A stretch of DNA of 64,000 nt from Choanephora cucurbitarum (Eukaryota; Mucoromycota; Mucoromycetes; Mucorales; Choanephoraceae): assembly GCA_025331435.1 (NCBI GenBank), contig JAIWNI010000044.1, positions 124,001 through 188,000 on the forward strand. The letters are read 5' to 3'. The notes below the pieces were generated by a model, which worked only from the letters and a program-made list of their open reading frames with translations, did no database searches and was not told where the DNA came from. A program made the position numbers and the translations under genes. Shown here in pieces: positions 1-12,335 of this stretch; position 1 is the first letter of the stretch, and the number at the start of each line of letters is the position of its first letter.

Positions 1-584
1 CACTAACAAAGCGATATTCTAGCTTTATTTTACAGCCAATAAAATCAATTTTAAGGATGATCAGCAAATCGTTGTTGTATGTATAGTCAGCTTCTATTCA
101 CCGCAATTGGGTTGACAAGTTGAGTACACACAAAGTCTTTTCAATAAGGAATATCTCAAACAATCCTAGATTGGACCTATTATCATAGCCAAGTTGAGCT
201 TTACATGCCTCAGATGTTCATCTGCATAACTTTCTTTTCTAAGAAACAAACCACTATACACCCTATGTTTGACTATCAGACTAGCCTTGTGGATCAAAAG
301 AATATATTCTAGTTAAATTCAATGAATGCTTTATACAGCAACCTAAGAAGCTGTTTAATTATCCTACTTTAGAATGATTCGAGAAGTTGAAAACTTTGAA
401 CCAAGATGCTTGAGACCATAGAGTTATACTTGTGCTATCCATTTCATTTTTATATCCAAAAACCATCTCTCTCTTCATTTCTTATTGAACAGCAACTCAA
501 GAAATCGATATAAAAATATTGTCGACACTTCGTTTTTCTTTCTTTCTTTCTCTTCTTGTATTTTCAATTTGACAACAACTCAAA
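1..584. other. Upstream region of the SPO11-type gene
   Basis: No coding region is visible here. A TATA-like stretch (TATAAAAA) lies at about 509-516, followed by a pyrimidine-rich tract around 533-560 just before the start codon at 585. This is a plausible core promoter and leader, inferred only from base composition and position. Confidence 0.4.
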
Positions 585-2719
585 ATGAATAGCTCAATTG
601 AAGAAGATTATCTGGATTGTAGTCTTCCTCCTTTATCGCCTTCTTCTTTTGATTCAAGTCAGTTTGACTTCGATAGTCCAACAACTCAATCGCATCAAGT
701 ACCAGACATCCTTGACCATCAGCAGGCATTACCCCCTGTATCACCTAACATAACACTTACGCCCAAAAGCGAGCCAGTCAGCAATCCTTCTGATCTTCAC
801 CCTCTTTATCAAGCCTCTCAGAAAACAACAGGCTCCACCATTGAGAAGACGAGAGAAGATTTGATGTCAGATATCGAAAGAACAATCATGCAAATGATGC
901 ATTCTATCACAGTAGGAGAGCCTATTCAACTCTCACTAGTTAGTCGGAAACAAAACACAGGCCAACCTTTACGCAAGTGAGTTCTCAGCAAGAAAGTAGC
1001 ATACATTGGATCAACTAATAGCTAGCTGCTAGAAAGAAAAAAAGCGAGAGTGACTCGATGTCTACAAGTGAAGACTCAGAAGGAAAAGTAAGAATCTTAT
1101 CAATGACATCAGGTTCAGGTGCAAAAACTTTAGGTAAGTCAAATAAAGGAAATAAGAGCTAACATCAAAAAGAGAATCAGTTGGCTCATATCATCTTAAT
1201 AGCAAGATACATCAGTATTCTCCAAATGATCTACGAGGCTGTTTCTTACGAGATCACTGTCACCAAAAGAGATATGTTTTATAGAGACGTTGTATTGTTT
1301 GGCAAACAGACTGTGGTGGATACGGTAAATATCGTCATATTGTTCTATTTTGTTAGAATTTGACTAAAGAAAAAAAAATAGATTGTAGATGACTTCTCTT
1401 GTCATTTCAATGTGCCTCGCTCTTCCTTAAATGTCGTAAGATAACTTCTCTGCCATCCTCCTCTTTTTCCTTGCGTACACTAACAGACAGATGATTAGAC
1501 AGCAGCATCTAAAGGTTTAATATTTGGTCCTATCAAGATCATTCTTAAGAACGGCAAGACACTTGATTGCATGACATTAGCCTCTCATCAAGAAGATACT
1601 CAAATGCTTGACAATGATGATGATGAAGAAGAAGCATTTCAAGGACAAACAAATGATCAAGTAAGATATATGTTGAATAGTTGGGGATTACACGATATAA
1701 ACATGTACAAGTAGCGTACTAACTTCTTTTGCTAGGGAGCACTTATACCACCTGTTAGCCAGATAGCTGAAATTCAATGCAAAGCAAAATGCATTCTTGT
1801 TATAGAGAAAGAGGTAGACATGAGAACAAAGAGAGGTATTTGTAAATAATCATAACCATCTGTTAGGCCACTTTTCGATACTTGGTTTCTGTTGGATTTA
1901 ACCATTCTCTACAGGTTCAACAAGAATGTATCTTGATCACTGTGAGTATCCTTAGCACTACGTAACGCTCATGCTGATTGATGTATATTGCGAGTAGGGA
2001 AAAGGCTATCCTGATCTTTCGACGCGGCAACTTGTAAAATACTTATCAGTTCATTTCAGTGAAAAGCCAATCTTAGCCTTGATGGACAACGATCCTCATG
2101 GTCTTGATATTTATGCCACTTATAAGTGGGGTGCTAGAGCAAGTAGAGCTTTTATGGATTGCAAATACGCTTGAATCTAATTTCTCTTTTCGGGAATAGG
2201 CCATGGCATTTGATGTACTGAATCTAGCTGTTAACAGTCTTCAGCTAATAGGCTTAAGTTGCAAAGACAGAATAGAGTAAGTAAGAAAACGAACCGAGGT
2301 TCTGCTTATTTTATTGATATACATCAATTCAGTTACAAAATTCCAGTAGAGAGTTGGATCCCTATGACAGATAGGGACAGAGTCAAATGTGCAGCTATGG
2401 TTCGCACTTTAAGCCACGATGAGACACCAGGCGAGAGTCAGTTAGTAGAAAGAGGTTGGAAGCACAACCTTGATACTCAGCTGTCTTCTCAGGGGCATCA
2501 GTCTTATATGTAAGTAGTGATTTTACGTTACAAGATGCTTCTTTGCAACAGAGCTCATTTTCTTTTCTTCTATACACAAACTGTGATAGTCAAGAGGTTT
2601 ATCAGTTACTAGAGTCTGATCACAAATGCGAGCTCCAAGCATTGAACTCAATTGGTCCATATGGGCTAAGCAACTTTCTATCGGATAAACTTCAGCGTTT
2701 TCTCTTCCCTTCTATTTAA
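585..2719 (+). CDS. SPO11: Meiotic double-strand-break protein Spo11 (topoisomerase VI A-like)
   Basis: Spo11 makes the programmed DNA breaks that start meiotic recombination, attacking DNA through a tyrosine in the nucleus. The spliced reading shows a serine/proline-rich N-terminus, then the winged-helix block with RDMFYRDVVLFGKQ near 1230-1310, whose Tyr in the FY pair is the expected catalytic residue. The Toprim domain follows: IEKEATFRYL near 1800-1880, GKGYPDL near 2000 and the metal-binding LMDNDPHGLDIYATYKWG near 2080-2130. At least eight GT-AG introns interrupt the gene, the first donor at 977. The C-terminal exon ends in FLFPSI and a TAA at 2717-2719. The ATG at 585 is the first in frame after the pyrimidine-rich leader. 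The order of motifs matches the family well; exact splice sites are my reading. No transcript evidence is available, so expression only in the sexual phase is a family expectation. Confidence 0.88.
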
Positions 2720-3285
2720 TGCACCACTTGATTCAGCAGCAGTTGAAACAAAGCTGCTGAGATGATATTAATACAGACAAGACATAAATTAATAAATAAA
2801 AAGTAGTATGCAAGTAGTTTTTTTTTTCTGAAAACTACTGCTGCTTTATTGTTTGCTGTTCTTTCGACCAATCATCCATATGCTTGTACGAAGCATGATT
2901 CCAGTTGCGGATATTGCAGTGTACTTTCGAAAAAAGAAACATTTTGATATGCCAAGTAAAAAAAAATCCCATCTAACAACCAGGTTAGTTTTCTTTAAGC
3001 CAACTTATTCTCAAAAGCGATTCTATGAATAAAATTTCAAGCATAGTTAGTCAGTGAGAAGAACATAATACAAAAGGTATAGATGACCTACTTATTTCTC
3101 TATATAAAAGAAATCATAAAGAAAGCACCTTGAACAATCAGGGAGAGAGAGATAGGCTGTAATGAAGTTTTAGAATCCGTATTTATATAGATATCAATAT
3201 GTATGGGTTTTGTCAGTTGATAAGAAAATAGGTAATAACAAAAGTGAGAAGAGAAAAAGAAAGAGAGGGAGTGGAAGAGCAGAAT
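2720..3285. other. Intergenic, convergent gene tails
   Basis: This 566-bp gap lies between the converging SPO11-type and ALY/REF genes. I see only A/T-rich sequence and homopolymer runs consistent with two 3' untranslated regions. No RNA gene or repeat was recognised. Confidence 0.5.
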
Positions 3286-4264
3286 TTAGTCCAACATCAT
3301 ATCTGTATCTTCAACAGCTGTATTATCATTAGTCTATGAAACAGATAAAAGATAAGTTAGACATAAGCTACTGTGCGTCTTAAATGGGATAATTACAGTT
3401 GATTGCATATAGCTGTCCATTTCTTTATCCAATTCTTCAGCTGTCTTGTTCTCTTTACGACGCTCATTTCTAGGAGCATCGCGTCTGTCATTACGACTAT
3501 TTCTTTGGCTACGGTTTCTGTCAAAACGGTTATTGGGTCGACTGATAGAAAGGAGAGTTAATGTAAGCACCCAAATAGTAGCAGTAATCTATCCATCTAC
3601 CTTCCACCACCATTACGACGTCTTTCGTTAGGTGTATATTCTTTAATCTGAATACGCATAGCCTGTCCATCCAATTCAACATTGTTATACTTTTCAATAG
3701 CCTTTTCTGCTACACTCATGGAGGGATATCTGACTCGAGCAACACCAGTAGAACGACCTGAGGCATCAAACGTGATTTGCGCTTTTAATACTTCACCCAC
3801 TGTAGAAAATAGCTCTTCCACGTCTTTTTCAGTCACATCATAGTGCAGATTTTCAATGCTAATATCAACACCGCGTGAAGCAGATGTGCTTTCTCTGTTA
3901 CGTGAGTTGCCCAGTCTAGACATAATGTTTCTCTTGTTATCATAGTCATCATCAAATAGATCATGAGACCATTGTCCATCGACATTTCTTCCACCTCTCT
4001 ACAGACAGCGCGTTTAATGTATGGCTCCAATTAGGAAAAAAAATAACAAGGGCTTACAGGCTGAACATTGACTGTACGGACAAAAGAGCGAATAGAAGGA
4101 GAGCTTGTGTTGCCTAATCGCTTACGAATACTACTGCTACCAGAGTCTTGTCTTCTTAAAAAGCTTGTTTCGTTGCGACGGTTTCGATCGTTACGTCCAG
4201 GACGATCTCCTCTTCTTTTGTCCTTTATAACTTCATCAAGAGCGCGATCAAGTCTAGAAGCCAT
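3286..4264 (-). CDS. ALY/REF (Yra1) mRNA-export adaptor
   Basis: This is an RNA-binding adaptor that couples transcription and splicing to nuclear mRNA export as part of TREX. The product starts MASRLDRALDEVIKDKRRGD, followed by an Arg-rich region. One RRM follows (about 3600-3900) with RNP2-like ISIENLHYDV and RNP1-like STGVARVRY. The C-terminal Arg/Asn/Asp-rich tail ends with TAEELDKEMDSYMQ and an acidic NDNTAVEDTDMMLD. The N- and C-terminal boxes flanking a single RRM are the ALY/REF hallmark and bind the export helicase Sub2/UAP56 in known members. Three introns split the gene, and the ATG at 4264 is preceded by an A/T-rich leader. It converges on the SPO11-type gene and is followed by the Sen54 gene on the same strand. 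Confidence 0.88.
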
Positions 4265-4629
4265 GTTTTTTTTTTTGAATAAAAAAGTTGTAAAGAGAGA
4301 GAGAGAAAATAAGGAAAAAAAATATGAGAGTGAGGTGGGGGGTTATTAATCCAATCAGGGACGTCTAAACCTATCTGTACACAGACCTAAAATAGAGTCT
4401 GTTTACTTCAAATTGAGACAATTTAGTTACGATTTTAAGACAAATGAAAACCAGGTTTAGAATATCCACTTGAATTTAGATGCACATTGGTGCACTAGCT
4501 GTAAGTAGAGATGTACAAGAGAATTTTTGAACCAACTAGATCCCTACTTTTGTGATGGAATAAGCAAATCGCTTGTATTGTGTTTATGGGTGTCTCCTTA
4601 ATATACAATACGAATAGGTAACTATTGAT
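4265..4629. other. Intergenic, ALY/REF promoter and Sen54 tail
   Basis: The right gene ends at 4630 and the left gene starts at 4264, both on the minus strand. The gap contains a purine-rich GAGA tract (about 4294-4330) that probably lies in the ALY/REF leader. Nothing else was recognised. Confidence 0.4.
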
Positions 4630-5677
4630 TTATTTCTCAATGTGGAATTGCTTTTTTTGTGCTTTGATAGTATGCAGGCGCTGAGAAATATCCTGCATAT
4701 CATCTCCATTCATCCTTAAGAAAGTAATGCCATCAGCATCGCCCACCAAAGCAACAACAAATTGATTCTCTTGTCCAAAAAGCTGATGCTGCTCATCTAA
4801 GCTAGGTACAGAATCGCGCACATGTCTGACAATCACCTTAAAATCAGGTTGACCAGGATTCTTTTTCGAAAAGGAAGGCCTTGGCTTATAAACATACCAA
4901 TCCATACCCACAAGGGATTCAAAGGGCCTATACCAGGGACTACAGGGGACAATTTGAAGTGTAGAATACAGAGAAGTATATGTCTTGTGTGAATAACGCC
5001 AAGCAAGGGGACCATGTGTCTTCTTGCGCTGATGCCAATTTAACATTTTATCCAGCAAGAGACGCCAAAAAGAAGGTGATTTAGGCCTAGAGGAAGTGGG
5101 TTGTTGAGCGCGCATGACAATAAATCCCAAACGCTTCAGATAGGCATAGACTAGGTATTTGTCAAAAGTAATCCAGTCATCACTTTTGGTACACATGATC
5201 TCACAATAGTCCTCAAACAAAACATCTCTTTGTGCTTCTCTTTCTTCTTCTACAACTATCAGTGCGTTGCGAGAAACAAGAAATGCGGCTTCTTCTGGAT
5301 AGAGTGTGATAACACCCTTCAATGAAAAGCCCATCGAGTGCAGATGAGTGCCTTTATTTTGCACAATACGGGTATGATAAGGATATTCTCTCGATAACAC
5401 ACCTTTGCTGGAACTTTTTGCTGAAGGCTTCGGTGGCTGACTCAAACACTCAAATAAGGCAGATCGTGCTGTTTCTAATCGATCCAAGTTGACATGATCG
5501 TTCGTTTTTGATCCACGCTTTAATTTCACATTACTATTTTATATATATATATATTATGAATAAGCCTAACGACTTGTAAGCTTTATAAAAACAAAAGGGG
5601 AATACATGTTGTTTTTACTTTTTCTTTTTTAGTAGTAGCGAATAGTCATTGAGCTGGTCATCCTCAGAATCGCTCAT
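4630..5677 (-). CDS. SEN54: tRNA-splicing endonuclease subunit Sen54
   Basis: Sen54 is a structural subunit of the four-subunit endonuclease that removes introns from pre-tRNAs. The best gene model has two exons. Exon 1 (5619-5677) starts MSDSEDDQLNDYS and is joined over an 85-bp GT-AG intron (5534-5618) to the long exon 4630-5533. The long exon has the family block around GFSLKGVITLYPEEAAFLVSRN (N-terminal Sen54 domain) and ends with a C-terminal nuclease-fold-like region, QENQFVVALVGDADGITFLRM. Without exon 1 the frame would have to begin at a GTG, which supports the spliced start. Length, about 320 residues, is normal for fungal Sen54. It shares an upstream region with the divergent CCHC zinc-knuckle gene. 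Confidence 0.82.
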
Positions 5678-6362
5678 TCTTATTTATTGCTTCTTGTGAA
5701 AGAAAACCTCGCACGGTCAATTGACGCGGTGTTTTGATTATTTCTTGTTGCCGGATAAAGTTCATCCGAAAAAAAACTGGATTTGTTTGTCTTTAGCAAA
5801 TCGAGCCTGGTAGTGACATTTTCTGCATACAAACAACAAAACTGAACCATACCTTCGTAAAGCATTTTCTTTTGTCTTACGAGGAAGAGCTAAAGTCAAT
5901 GCGAGTTTGTGCATTGCAATACCACTTTGGCGTCTAGAATGTGTTAAATTCAATATATTTGCTTTTGCTCAAAGCAAAAGAAAAAAAAAGGCTTGACCAC
6001 CTTCAATACTATAACAAAAAAAAAGAAGCTAGCATAATATAGACTGAAGTTGTTATGATCAAGCATAGAAGGAAACTTCAATAGCTCTGCAGACAAAATA
6101 GAAATAAAGAGTGTTGTCTTATAAAGTAACGAATTGAGTCAACTGGCTTTGTTTTTTCCCAAACAATGCTTAGTATTGCAAAGGGCATTCTGTTAATTAT
6201 ACAAGTTTTCTTACCTTCCTTCGGAAGAACTCAATCCGATAATAAAAATGTGCTTTGACATCGGTGTCTCAAAAACCGTGTAAATCGACTGTGTACTAAG
6301 AACTCTTCCAAAAAAGTTTTTTTATATATTTTTTCTCGTTTATTTTTTTTTGTTTAGTTGTT
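5678..6362. other. Divergent promoter region, Sen54 / CCHC protein
   Basis: The 685-bp gap separates two divergently transcribed genes. It includes a small perfect hairpin, CTTTTGCT with AGCAAAAG and a 3-base loop near 5962-5980, followed by an A run. Short open frames at 5680-5950 on the minus strand have no recognisable motif and are probably leader sequence or chance. Confidence 0.4.
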
Positions 6363-7264
6363 ATGGTTTATATGAGAAAGTCTTGCTACAAGTGCGGCAA
6401 CGGTAAGAGCCAGTCATGAGTTTTTAAAAAGAAAGGCGCCGATTGACGCATGTCATGTAGTGGGTCACATTGCTAGTGCTTGTGCCGAAGCAGATCGTCT
6501 CTGTTACAACTGTAAGCAACCTGGTCATTTGTCTACAGAGTGTACTGAACCCAAGCATGTTCAGCCTAGACAATGTTTCCAGTGTGGAGAAGGTACTCTT
6601 TTTTATACATGAAAATACTGAATGTGCAACTCATATTCTTTCTCTCTATAAGTGGGTCACCTTGTTGCTCAGTGTCCCGTTTCTCGTACAGCACCACAAG
6701 ACAATGCAGCCACAACCACAACCACCACAGCAGCTGACGGAGATGCTCCTGCTCAGAGTAGAGGAAAGCGTTGCTTTAACTGTCAGCAATTTGTAGGGTT
6801 TGAGTAGTTGGAACAATGATTGATACCAGGTTACCAACATCGTTTTTTTTGTTTTTTGGTTGCTATAGGGACACATCGCCAAAGACTGTACAAATGAGAC
6901 CCAACCTCGGTCCAAACCCAACTTCCGACCAAGAAGAAACCATACCGTCATCTGTAATAACTGTGGTGGATTAAATCATTTTGCTGCAGACTGTCAAGCC
7001 AGTGATATCCTTTGTTACAGCTGTCAAAAGCATGGACACATTGCTCGTGACTGTCCACAGACAAAGAGCAACTTCAGCAACAGAAAAACATGTTATGCAT
7101 GTGGAAAGGTCGGTCATATTGCTCGTAACTGTCTTTCCGCTAAGAGAGAAAGGGACGAATCCGAAGATGAAGAGGAAGATGACGATGAAGAGGATGATTC
7201 TGATATCACACATGATTCTGATGCAACTACAGATTCCGAGACTAATGATAGCGATACTGCTTAA
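6363..7264 (+). CDS. CCHC zinc-knuckle nucleic-acid-binding protein (CNBP/Gis2/Byr3-like)
   Basis: This is a small cytoplasmic or nuclear protein built almost wholly of zinc knuckles that bind single-stranded RNA or DNA; known relatives affect mRNA translation. After splicing three short introns I count seven CX2CX4HX4C knuckles. They run from CYKCGNVGHIASAC, split by the first intron (donor after 6402), to CYACGKVGHIARNC near 7090. The protein ends in a strongly acidic Asp/Glu/Ser tail (7150-7264), which is longer than in the animal protein. All three introns fall inside or at the edge of a knuckle, with phases that restore GEVGH, GNVGH and QFGH. The ATG at 6363 is the first Met (MVYMRKSCYKC). 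The family is clear; orthology to Gis2 or Byr3 is not. Confidence 0.88.
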
Positions 7265-7489
7265 AGAAAAAAGTAATAATAAAAGCATTTATCTACATGT
7301 ATATACATACATTCTTTTTTTTTATAATACAACAAAAAAAAAGGCCTCTGTCGATTTGTATGCATATGTGCATATGCGCACAATAAAAAAAGAATGATAT
7401 GCAGACACTTCCCCTTGCTTATCCTTATGTTTACAAAAGATATGGTAACAATGCATTTAAAATGTATACAAATGAATGTATATTAGAAC

Positions 7490-10374
7490 ATGTATATCTA
7501 TTTTCTTTTCTTTCCTTCTTCTCTATCTGACGCTATGAAACTCTTAGAACAGAAATATTCGAGTACGAATCGACCTATTTATGGAGCTGCCTCCATTTCA
7601 ATCAGAGACACAGTGTATATCTATGGCGGCTTCTATCACGTTTCACCCTGGAATAAGGAAGCCTTATGGACATTTAACACCACAGGCAGTCTAACCCAAT
7701 TACCCACAGACCCTTATGCTTCACCTGCTTTAATCTACACTTCTCTTCAAAGCTATCAAGATAAATACCTATTTGCCTTTGGAGGACATTTGAATGAAGC
7801 TACTCCTTGTGCGAACGAGACATCAGAAAATTTGCGGTATTATCAACTGAACCTAGAAACTTTAAAATGGAAGCAATTACAGAAAAAGAACACAACTATC
7901 TCGCCTTTAGAGAGATTTTGGCATACAACCACCAAGTATAAGGACAAAGTCTATATGCTAGGTGGCATGAACAAAACACATGGACAGAATGATTTTTGGA
8001 TGTACGATATGAGTGTAGACATCTGGACACGTTTACCTATGTTCATCAAGGCTGGGATATGTGGACATACTTCCATCATGACTGAGTAAGTTTCCTTGTT
8101 GTTCTGTTTTTCAAACAAGAGAATAACATTTTTTTTTATAAAGTGATGGTAAAATGATAACACTAGGGGGTTACCAGTGTACAGATTCAAAAGATTTCTC
8201 AATCATGAATGACAAGACATTGTGGCCATTAGACAAAGCATTTATCTTTGACACAGTTTCAAATTCATGGTATGAGCAAAACTTGACTGGATCTATCATT
8301 CCATCTGCAAGAACGTTTCATACGGCTGTTAAAAGTAAGCTTATTTTATAGTGAAATATGTCTATTGTCTCTATTAATACATGCTTGAAACTAGCCGAGC
8401 ATCAAACCATTGCTGTGTGTGGAGGTATGTGATAAAAATAGATGGGGCTCTAGTGTCCACTGATTTTTTAAGACTAGGACAAGATGGAAAAGCATCTCCA
8501 TTTCAAACATATCTTACACAGCCCATAGCTTTACTTGATGTTAACACTTGGTCATGGAAAATACCTTCAACATCATCGTATCAGCCTCTTCCTCGGTCTC
8601 ATGCTGTAGCAGGCATTGTAAACAATACAAAGATCATTTATGGTTTAGGTTATTTTGTCATCAAGAAGAAAAGAGAAAGAAAAAGTGCTTACTTCTTTTG
8701 TTTTTCCTTTAGGCATCAATGATCATACTGTTTATGATGACTTTTATTTGTTCGATTTAGAATCAGATCGATGGACATCTAGTTTGGAAGAGGCATCTGT
8801 CAAATCAGCATCTAGATTAGAAGATTGGAAAATCGGCCTCTGCTTCGTTGGAAGTGCTTTTGTACTTATGTTTGCTCTTTTCTTTATTTATCGATCTACA
8901 AGAAAGAATTCACAATACTTTCAAATGGTATATGCACGTCTGAAAAAATCAGTGTGGAGCCCTAGGTAAATATTCCAAAGAAAATAGAGAGGAAGGGAAA
9001 TTGAAGTCTTTTTTTTTATAGATCTGGAGAACCATTGTGGGCAGAAGCAGTCCGCTTGACTTTCCGTATATTGTCTTTCATAATATTTTCTGTTGTGGCT
9101 GCTGGATTAGTCATTCAAGTAAAAAGGAGTCCTATCATTGAACAACAACATGAAGAGTATGGTTCAAATCAAACAATTGCTTTACCAGGTAGAAAAAAAA
9201 GGAATGTTCGAGTATGTTTATATACTGACAACAAATGCTCTTATGAACAGATGTTCGATTTTGCTTTGATAGTTGGTTCAGAGGCCAAGCACCCTCAATA
9301 CAATGCACAACAGACAGAGGCGAGTCATGCAATCACTACATGATCAATATGACCGATACTATTCAATCTGATCTCAATTACTATGGTACTTCGAGGCCTT
9401 CATGTACTTTATTTCAACCTCCTTTCAATTTCACACCCTCCTATGTCGACTTCCATTACACAGGTCTGCCTACTAATGACTCAGTCGTCCATGTTGGACT
9501 GTATCATCCACGACATAATCCCAACATTCCTGTCTATAACCTGTCAGGTAGTTTTGATCGTTGGTACAATCCAGATGAGAAAGCACGTTTTAAACTGATG
9601 GAGCAAATGAATCTCAGAACCGACAATACATATACCATCACAAGTTATACAGGTTTCACACAGATTGCTTATTCAATTTATGAGAGGCTTGTACTACCTC
9701 CCGATGATCTTCGCAGCTTGTTTGGCTTGTTTGGTACTCCCGATCATCAACAGCAGTTTTCTGTCCAGAGTAAGGTGTTCATGGACCAACTGATTGAAAG
9801 GTCTCCTGTAGACACAGGTACCATACAGCTATTTGCATCGAATCCAAGCAGAGTCATGGTTGAAGAGCATCGCACATTCACCTTGATTCAGGGATTGGGT
9901 ATCCTAGGTGGCTTCATTGGCTTGTTTGTGGCACTTTTGGTCAATCTGTTTGGATTTCGGCCAAGATCACCCTTTGGTATTGTTCATCGATGGTTCTTAC
10001 CAAAGACACAAGCTGCCCTACTGAAGGGTCTGAAAGAAACCATGTTATCATCAACAAGTCAACAACAACTACAAGAACAGCAAAAACAATACAACAATGA
10101 GGTTAATACGCACGAAACTACTTTTTATGCTGTGCCCATTGTGCAACCTGTCCATGAACGATTTTTAAAAACACCTGTGTATCATAGCAAGGTCAACAAC
10201 AAAAAAGACAGCTGTGTTGCAAGTACAGATAGAGAGATAGAGAACCAACAGCAAATGACAAGAATGGAAAAGCTTGAGAATCGATTACGTATATTTGATG
10301 TATTACTCAAAGCGTATTATATTGATGATGAAGTATTTCAGTCTCTTCGCAATCAACGACAAAGTCAATGGTAA
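7490..10374 (+). CDS. Kelch-repeat membrane protein with three predicted membrane spans
   Basis: The first half (about 7580-8780) holds five to six kelch blades marked by double glycines: YIYGGFY, LFAFGGHLN, VYMLGGMNK, MITLGGYQC and IAVCGGQDG. It is expected to form a beta-propeller outside the cell or in the lumen. The ATG at 7490 gives a short hydrophobic leader (MYIYFLFFPSSLSDA) that could be a signal peptide; an alternative ATG is at 7535. A first membrane span is near 8830-8895, a second near 9055-9120 and a third near 9885-9950. A Cys-rich segment lies between the last two. Introns I infer include 8426-8478, one ending just before 9021 with a T-run acceptor, and one at about 9192-9250 that removes an apparent frame change. 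Joining the kelch part to the C-terminal part rests on that clean intron near 8967-9020. Function unknown; a cell-surface or sorting role is inference. Confidence 0.72.
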
Positions 10375-10470
10375 CTTCAAACTACTTTAATAATTATGTA
10401 CAAATAAGTCAAATCCGTCCATCCAACACAATAAAAAAAACAAAGCCATACATGCCAAAAGTTGATTTTT

Positions 10471-12335
10471 TTACAACGATTTAAACTTGGTTTGAAGAGC
10501 TAATGATTTCTCAATTGAGTCACAATAGTTCTGATACTTGATGATCTCATGCAAAAGATAACAGGATTTTTTCTCCCAGTTCATCAGCACTTTAGTAAAC
10601 AGTTTTGAATTGGCAAACCTGTCTTCCATTCTAGGCTTTATGTCTCGATGCTGGTCAAGTTCTTCCGACAGTTCCTGAACATGTTTCTGAAGAGCTTCCA
10701 ATTGTGCCGATTCTTCTAAGAGACTACTGACAGTAGGGGGTATAGGTGCTTGCCATTCGTGAATGATAGGAGTTTCTGAATCGAGTTCAAGGCAGTTCCA
10801 GCCATAATCCATTGAACTAACACCTCCAGACATAGGTTCCTTACTTTCACGTGCAGCCCAATAGTTGCAGGTAGAGACCCATTCATGCGCCTGTGCTTCA
10901 GACCCAACTTGAAACAGATGAATAGCGCCATTCGCCTGTTGAAGGGCAAATGCATGCTGTCGTTGTTTGCTATAGCCTGACGGAAGTACATTGGCTAACG
11001 TATGTTTGAGATCAATAAGGCCAACAAGTAAGGCGCTTGAAAGCCAATCGCCACCACCAACAGCATCGCTGCACTCATTAGGTGAGGCTTGCGTCTGTGT
11101 CTGTCGATTCATCAGGGTATTACGAATCAAGCTTCGCTTTCGTGGTTCATTGTTGTTGCAATCTAACTTGTACATGCGCAATTGGCTTCTTTCAATCACC
11201 ATGAAACACTCTCGCCAATCTCTATGCTTTGCTTTTTGATTTGTCTTCTCTAACAGATGTTTGCGTATGACAAGCCCTTCCTTATAATAGGGAGCGCTGC
11301 TGGTATAGGTCATGGGGAGTTCTGTTTGCAAATGTGAAGCAAGCGATTGGTATTGAATCAAGGAGTTGGGATACAGGCAACTTGAGCTAATGGAGGTGGC
11401 TATGGTACTTGAGGACGAGTCAACATCTTCGTTACTACTGCTGCTATTGCTGCTGAACTGTCGAGTGCCTCGCCACATAATGGTTCCCATACTGCGCTTC
11501 AAAACAGTACTGACACGATGGCTGTTACCTGAAGGGGACGGTGGCAAAGAAGGATCGCTAATCTGACAATGACGAATATTGGTGTACATTTGTTTTAACT
11601 GGTTTTTGAGTTCAAGTTGCCATGATTTAGACCCAATTGCGATATGGCTGTTGGAAGACATGGATGAATCAAGGGATTGTGCATAAGTGGAAGAGCGAGA
11701 GCTAAAATTACTGCTGCTACTGGGTGAGCGTTGAAGGTTGTTCCACTCGAATGTGGTAAAGGAGATGGTGCTAGCTGTATGCTCTTCATGCACTGAGTTT
11801 TCGTCAATGCCTGTGTGTATATTGAGCTGATTGTAAATGGCGTCCATTGTATTTCGAACAAATGCAGATCGAGTCATTTTTTTATGATCTCCTTGAGCCA
11901 CATGGAGATCAGTGTTTAGAAGCAAAAGCGAATATACAATAGCATGCACAGTGTCTAGTGCCGAAATGAGTCAATTGATGTAAAAGAAGAAGATAATAAA
12001 TATGAGGAGGATGTAAGATTACCTATTGATCCAAAGACGACTCTAGGGTTTTGTGTAAAATAATGCTGAGCAAATTCCGAAAGAATTCGATCAATTTGCT
12101 GCGTTTCACCTTTCAAATGGAGCTTCAAACACAAGTTGCGAAATGCTTGTTCAAGTGAAAGGCCTTTAAAGTCAAAATGATCGAGATAAGCTTTGAGAAT
12201 GGCGTTGCTGGAAGGTTTGCCGTCTCCAATCCACTCTACAATACGCTCCAAATCGTTGTAAGCTGTGACATCTTCATCCCATATTCGCTGCGCATATTCG
12301 ATTGCCATATCATTGAGTTCATTTGAGAACGTCAT
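10471..12335 (-). CDS. Arf guanine-nucleotide exchange factor, Sec7-PH (EFA6/PSD-type)
   Basis: This protein would load GTP onto an Arf GTPase at a membrane. The N-terminal Sec7 domain (about 12300-11850) includes AYLDHFDFKGLSLEQAFRN and LKGETQQIDRILSEF, whose Glu after Gly is at the place of the catalytic glutamic finger, and YSLLLLNTDLH. One intron (about 11958-12018, GT-AG) interrupts it after the VVFGSI block. A long Ser/Asn-rich linker follows (11750-11330). A PH domain spans about 11280-10840, from KEGLVIRKHLLEK to the AHEWVSTCNYWAA helix, with a C-terminal coiled coil (ALQKHVQELSEELDQH). Sec7 directly before PH, with a GETQ motif, is the EFA6/PSD arrangement; yeast Yel1 is another candidate relative. 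The ATG at 12335 is chosen because residues before it are T-tract encoded and low complexity. It converges with the kelch gene, with 96 bp between stops. Confidence 0.83.

Noticed and set aside
5680..5953. Two overlapping minus-strand frames just upstream of Sen54
   Set aside because: They end immediately before the Sen54 ATG, have no motif, and no splice join makes a longer product; more likely leader or chance.
8426..8458. Very short (21- or 33-nt) intron reading in the kelch gene
   Set aside because: A 53-nt intron (8426-8478) with a CTGAT branch point restores the kelch double glycine as CGGQDG and is the better model.
9192..9343. Frameshift in the kelch gene's C-terminal part
   Set aside because: A 59-nt GT-AG intron (about 9192-9250) with a CTGAC branch point removes the break, so the gene is not a pseudogene.
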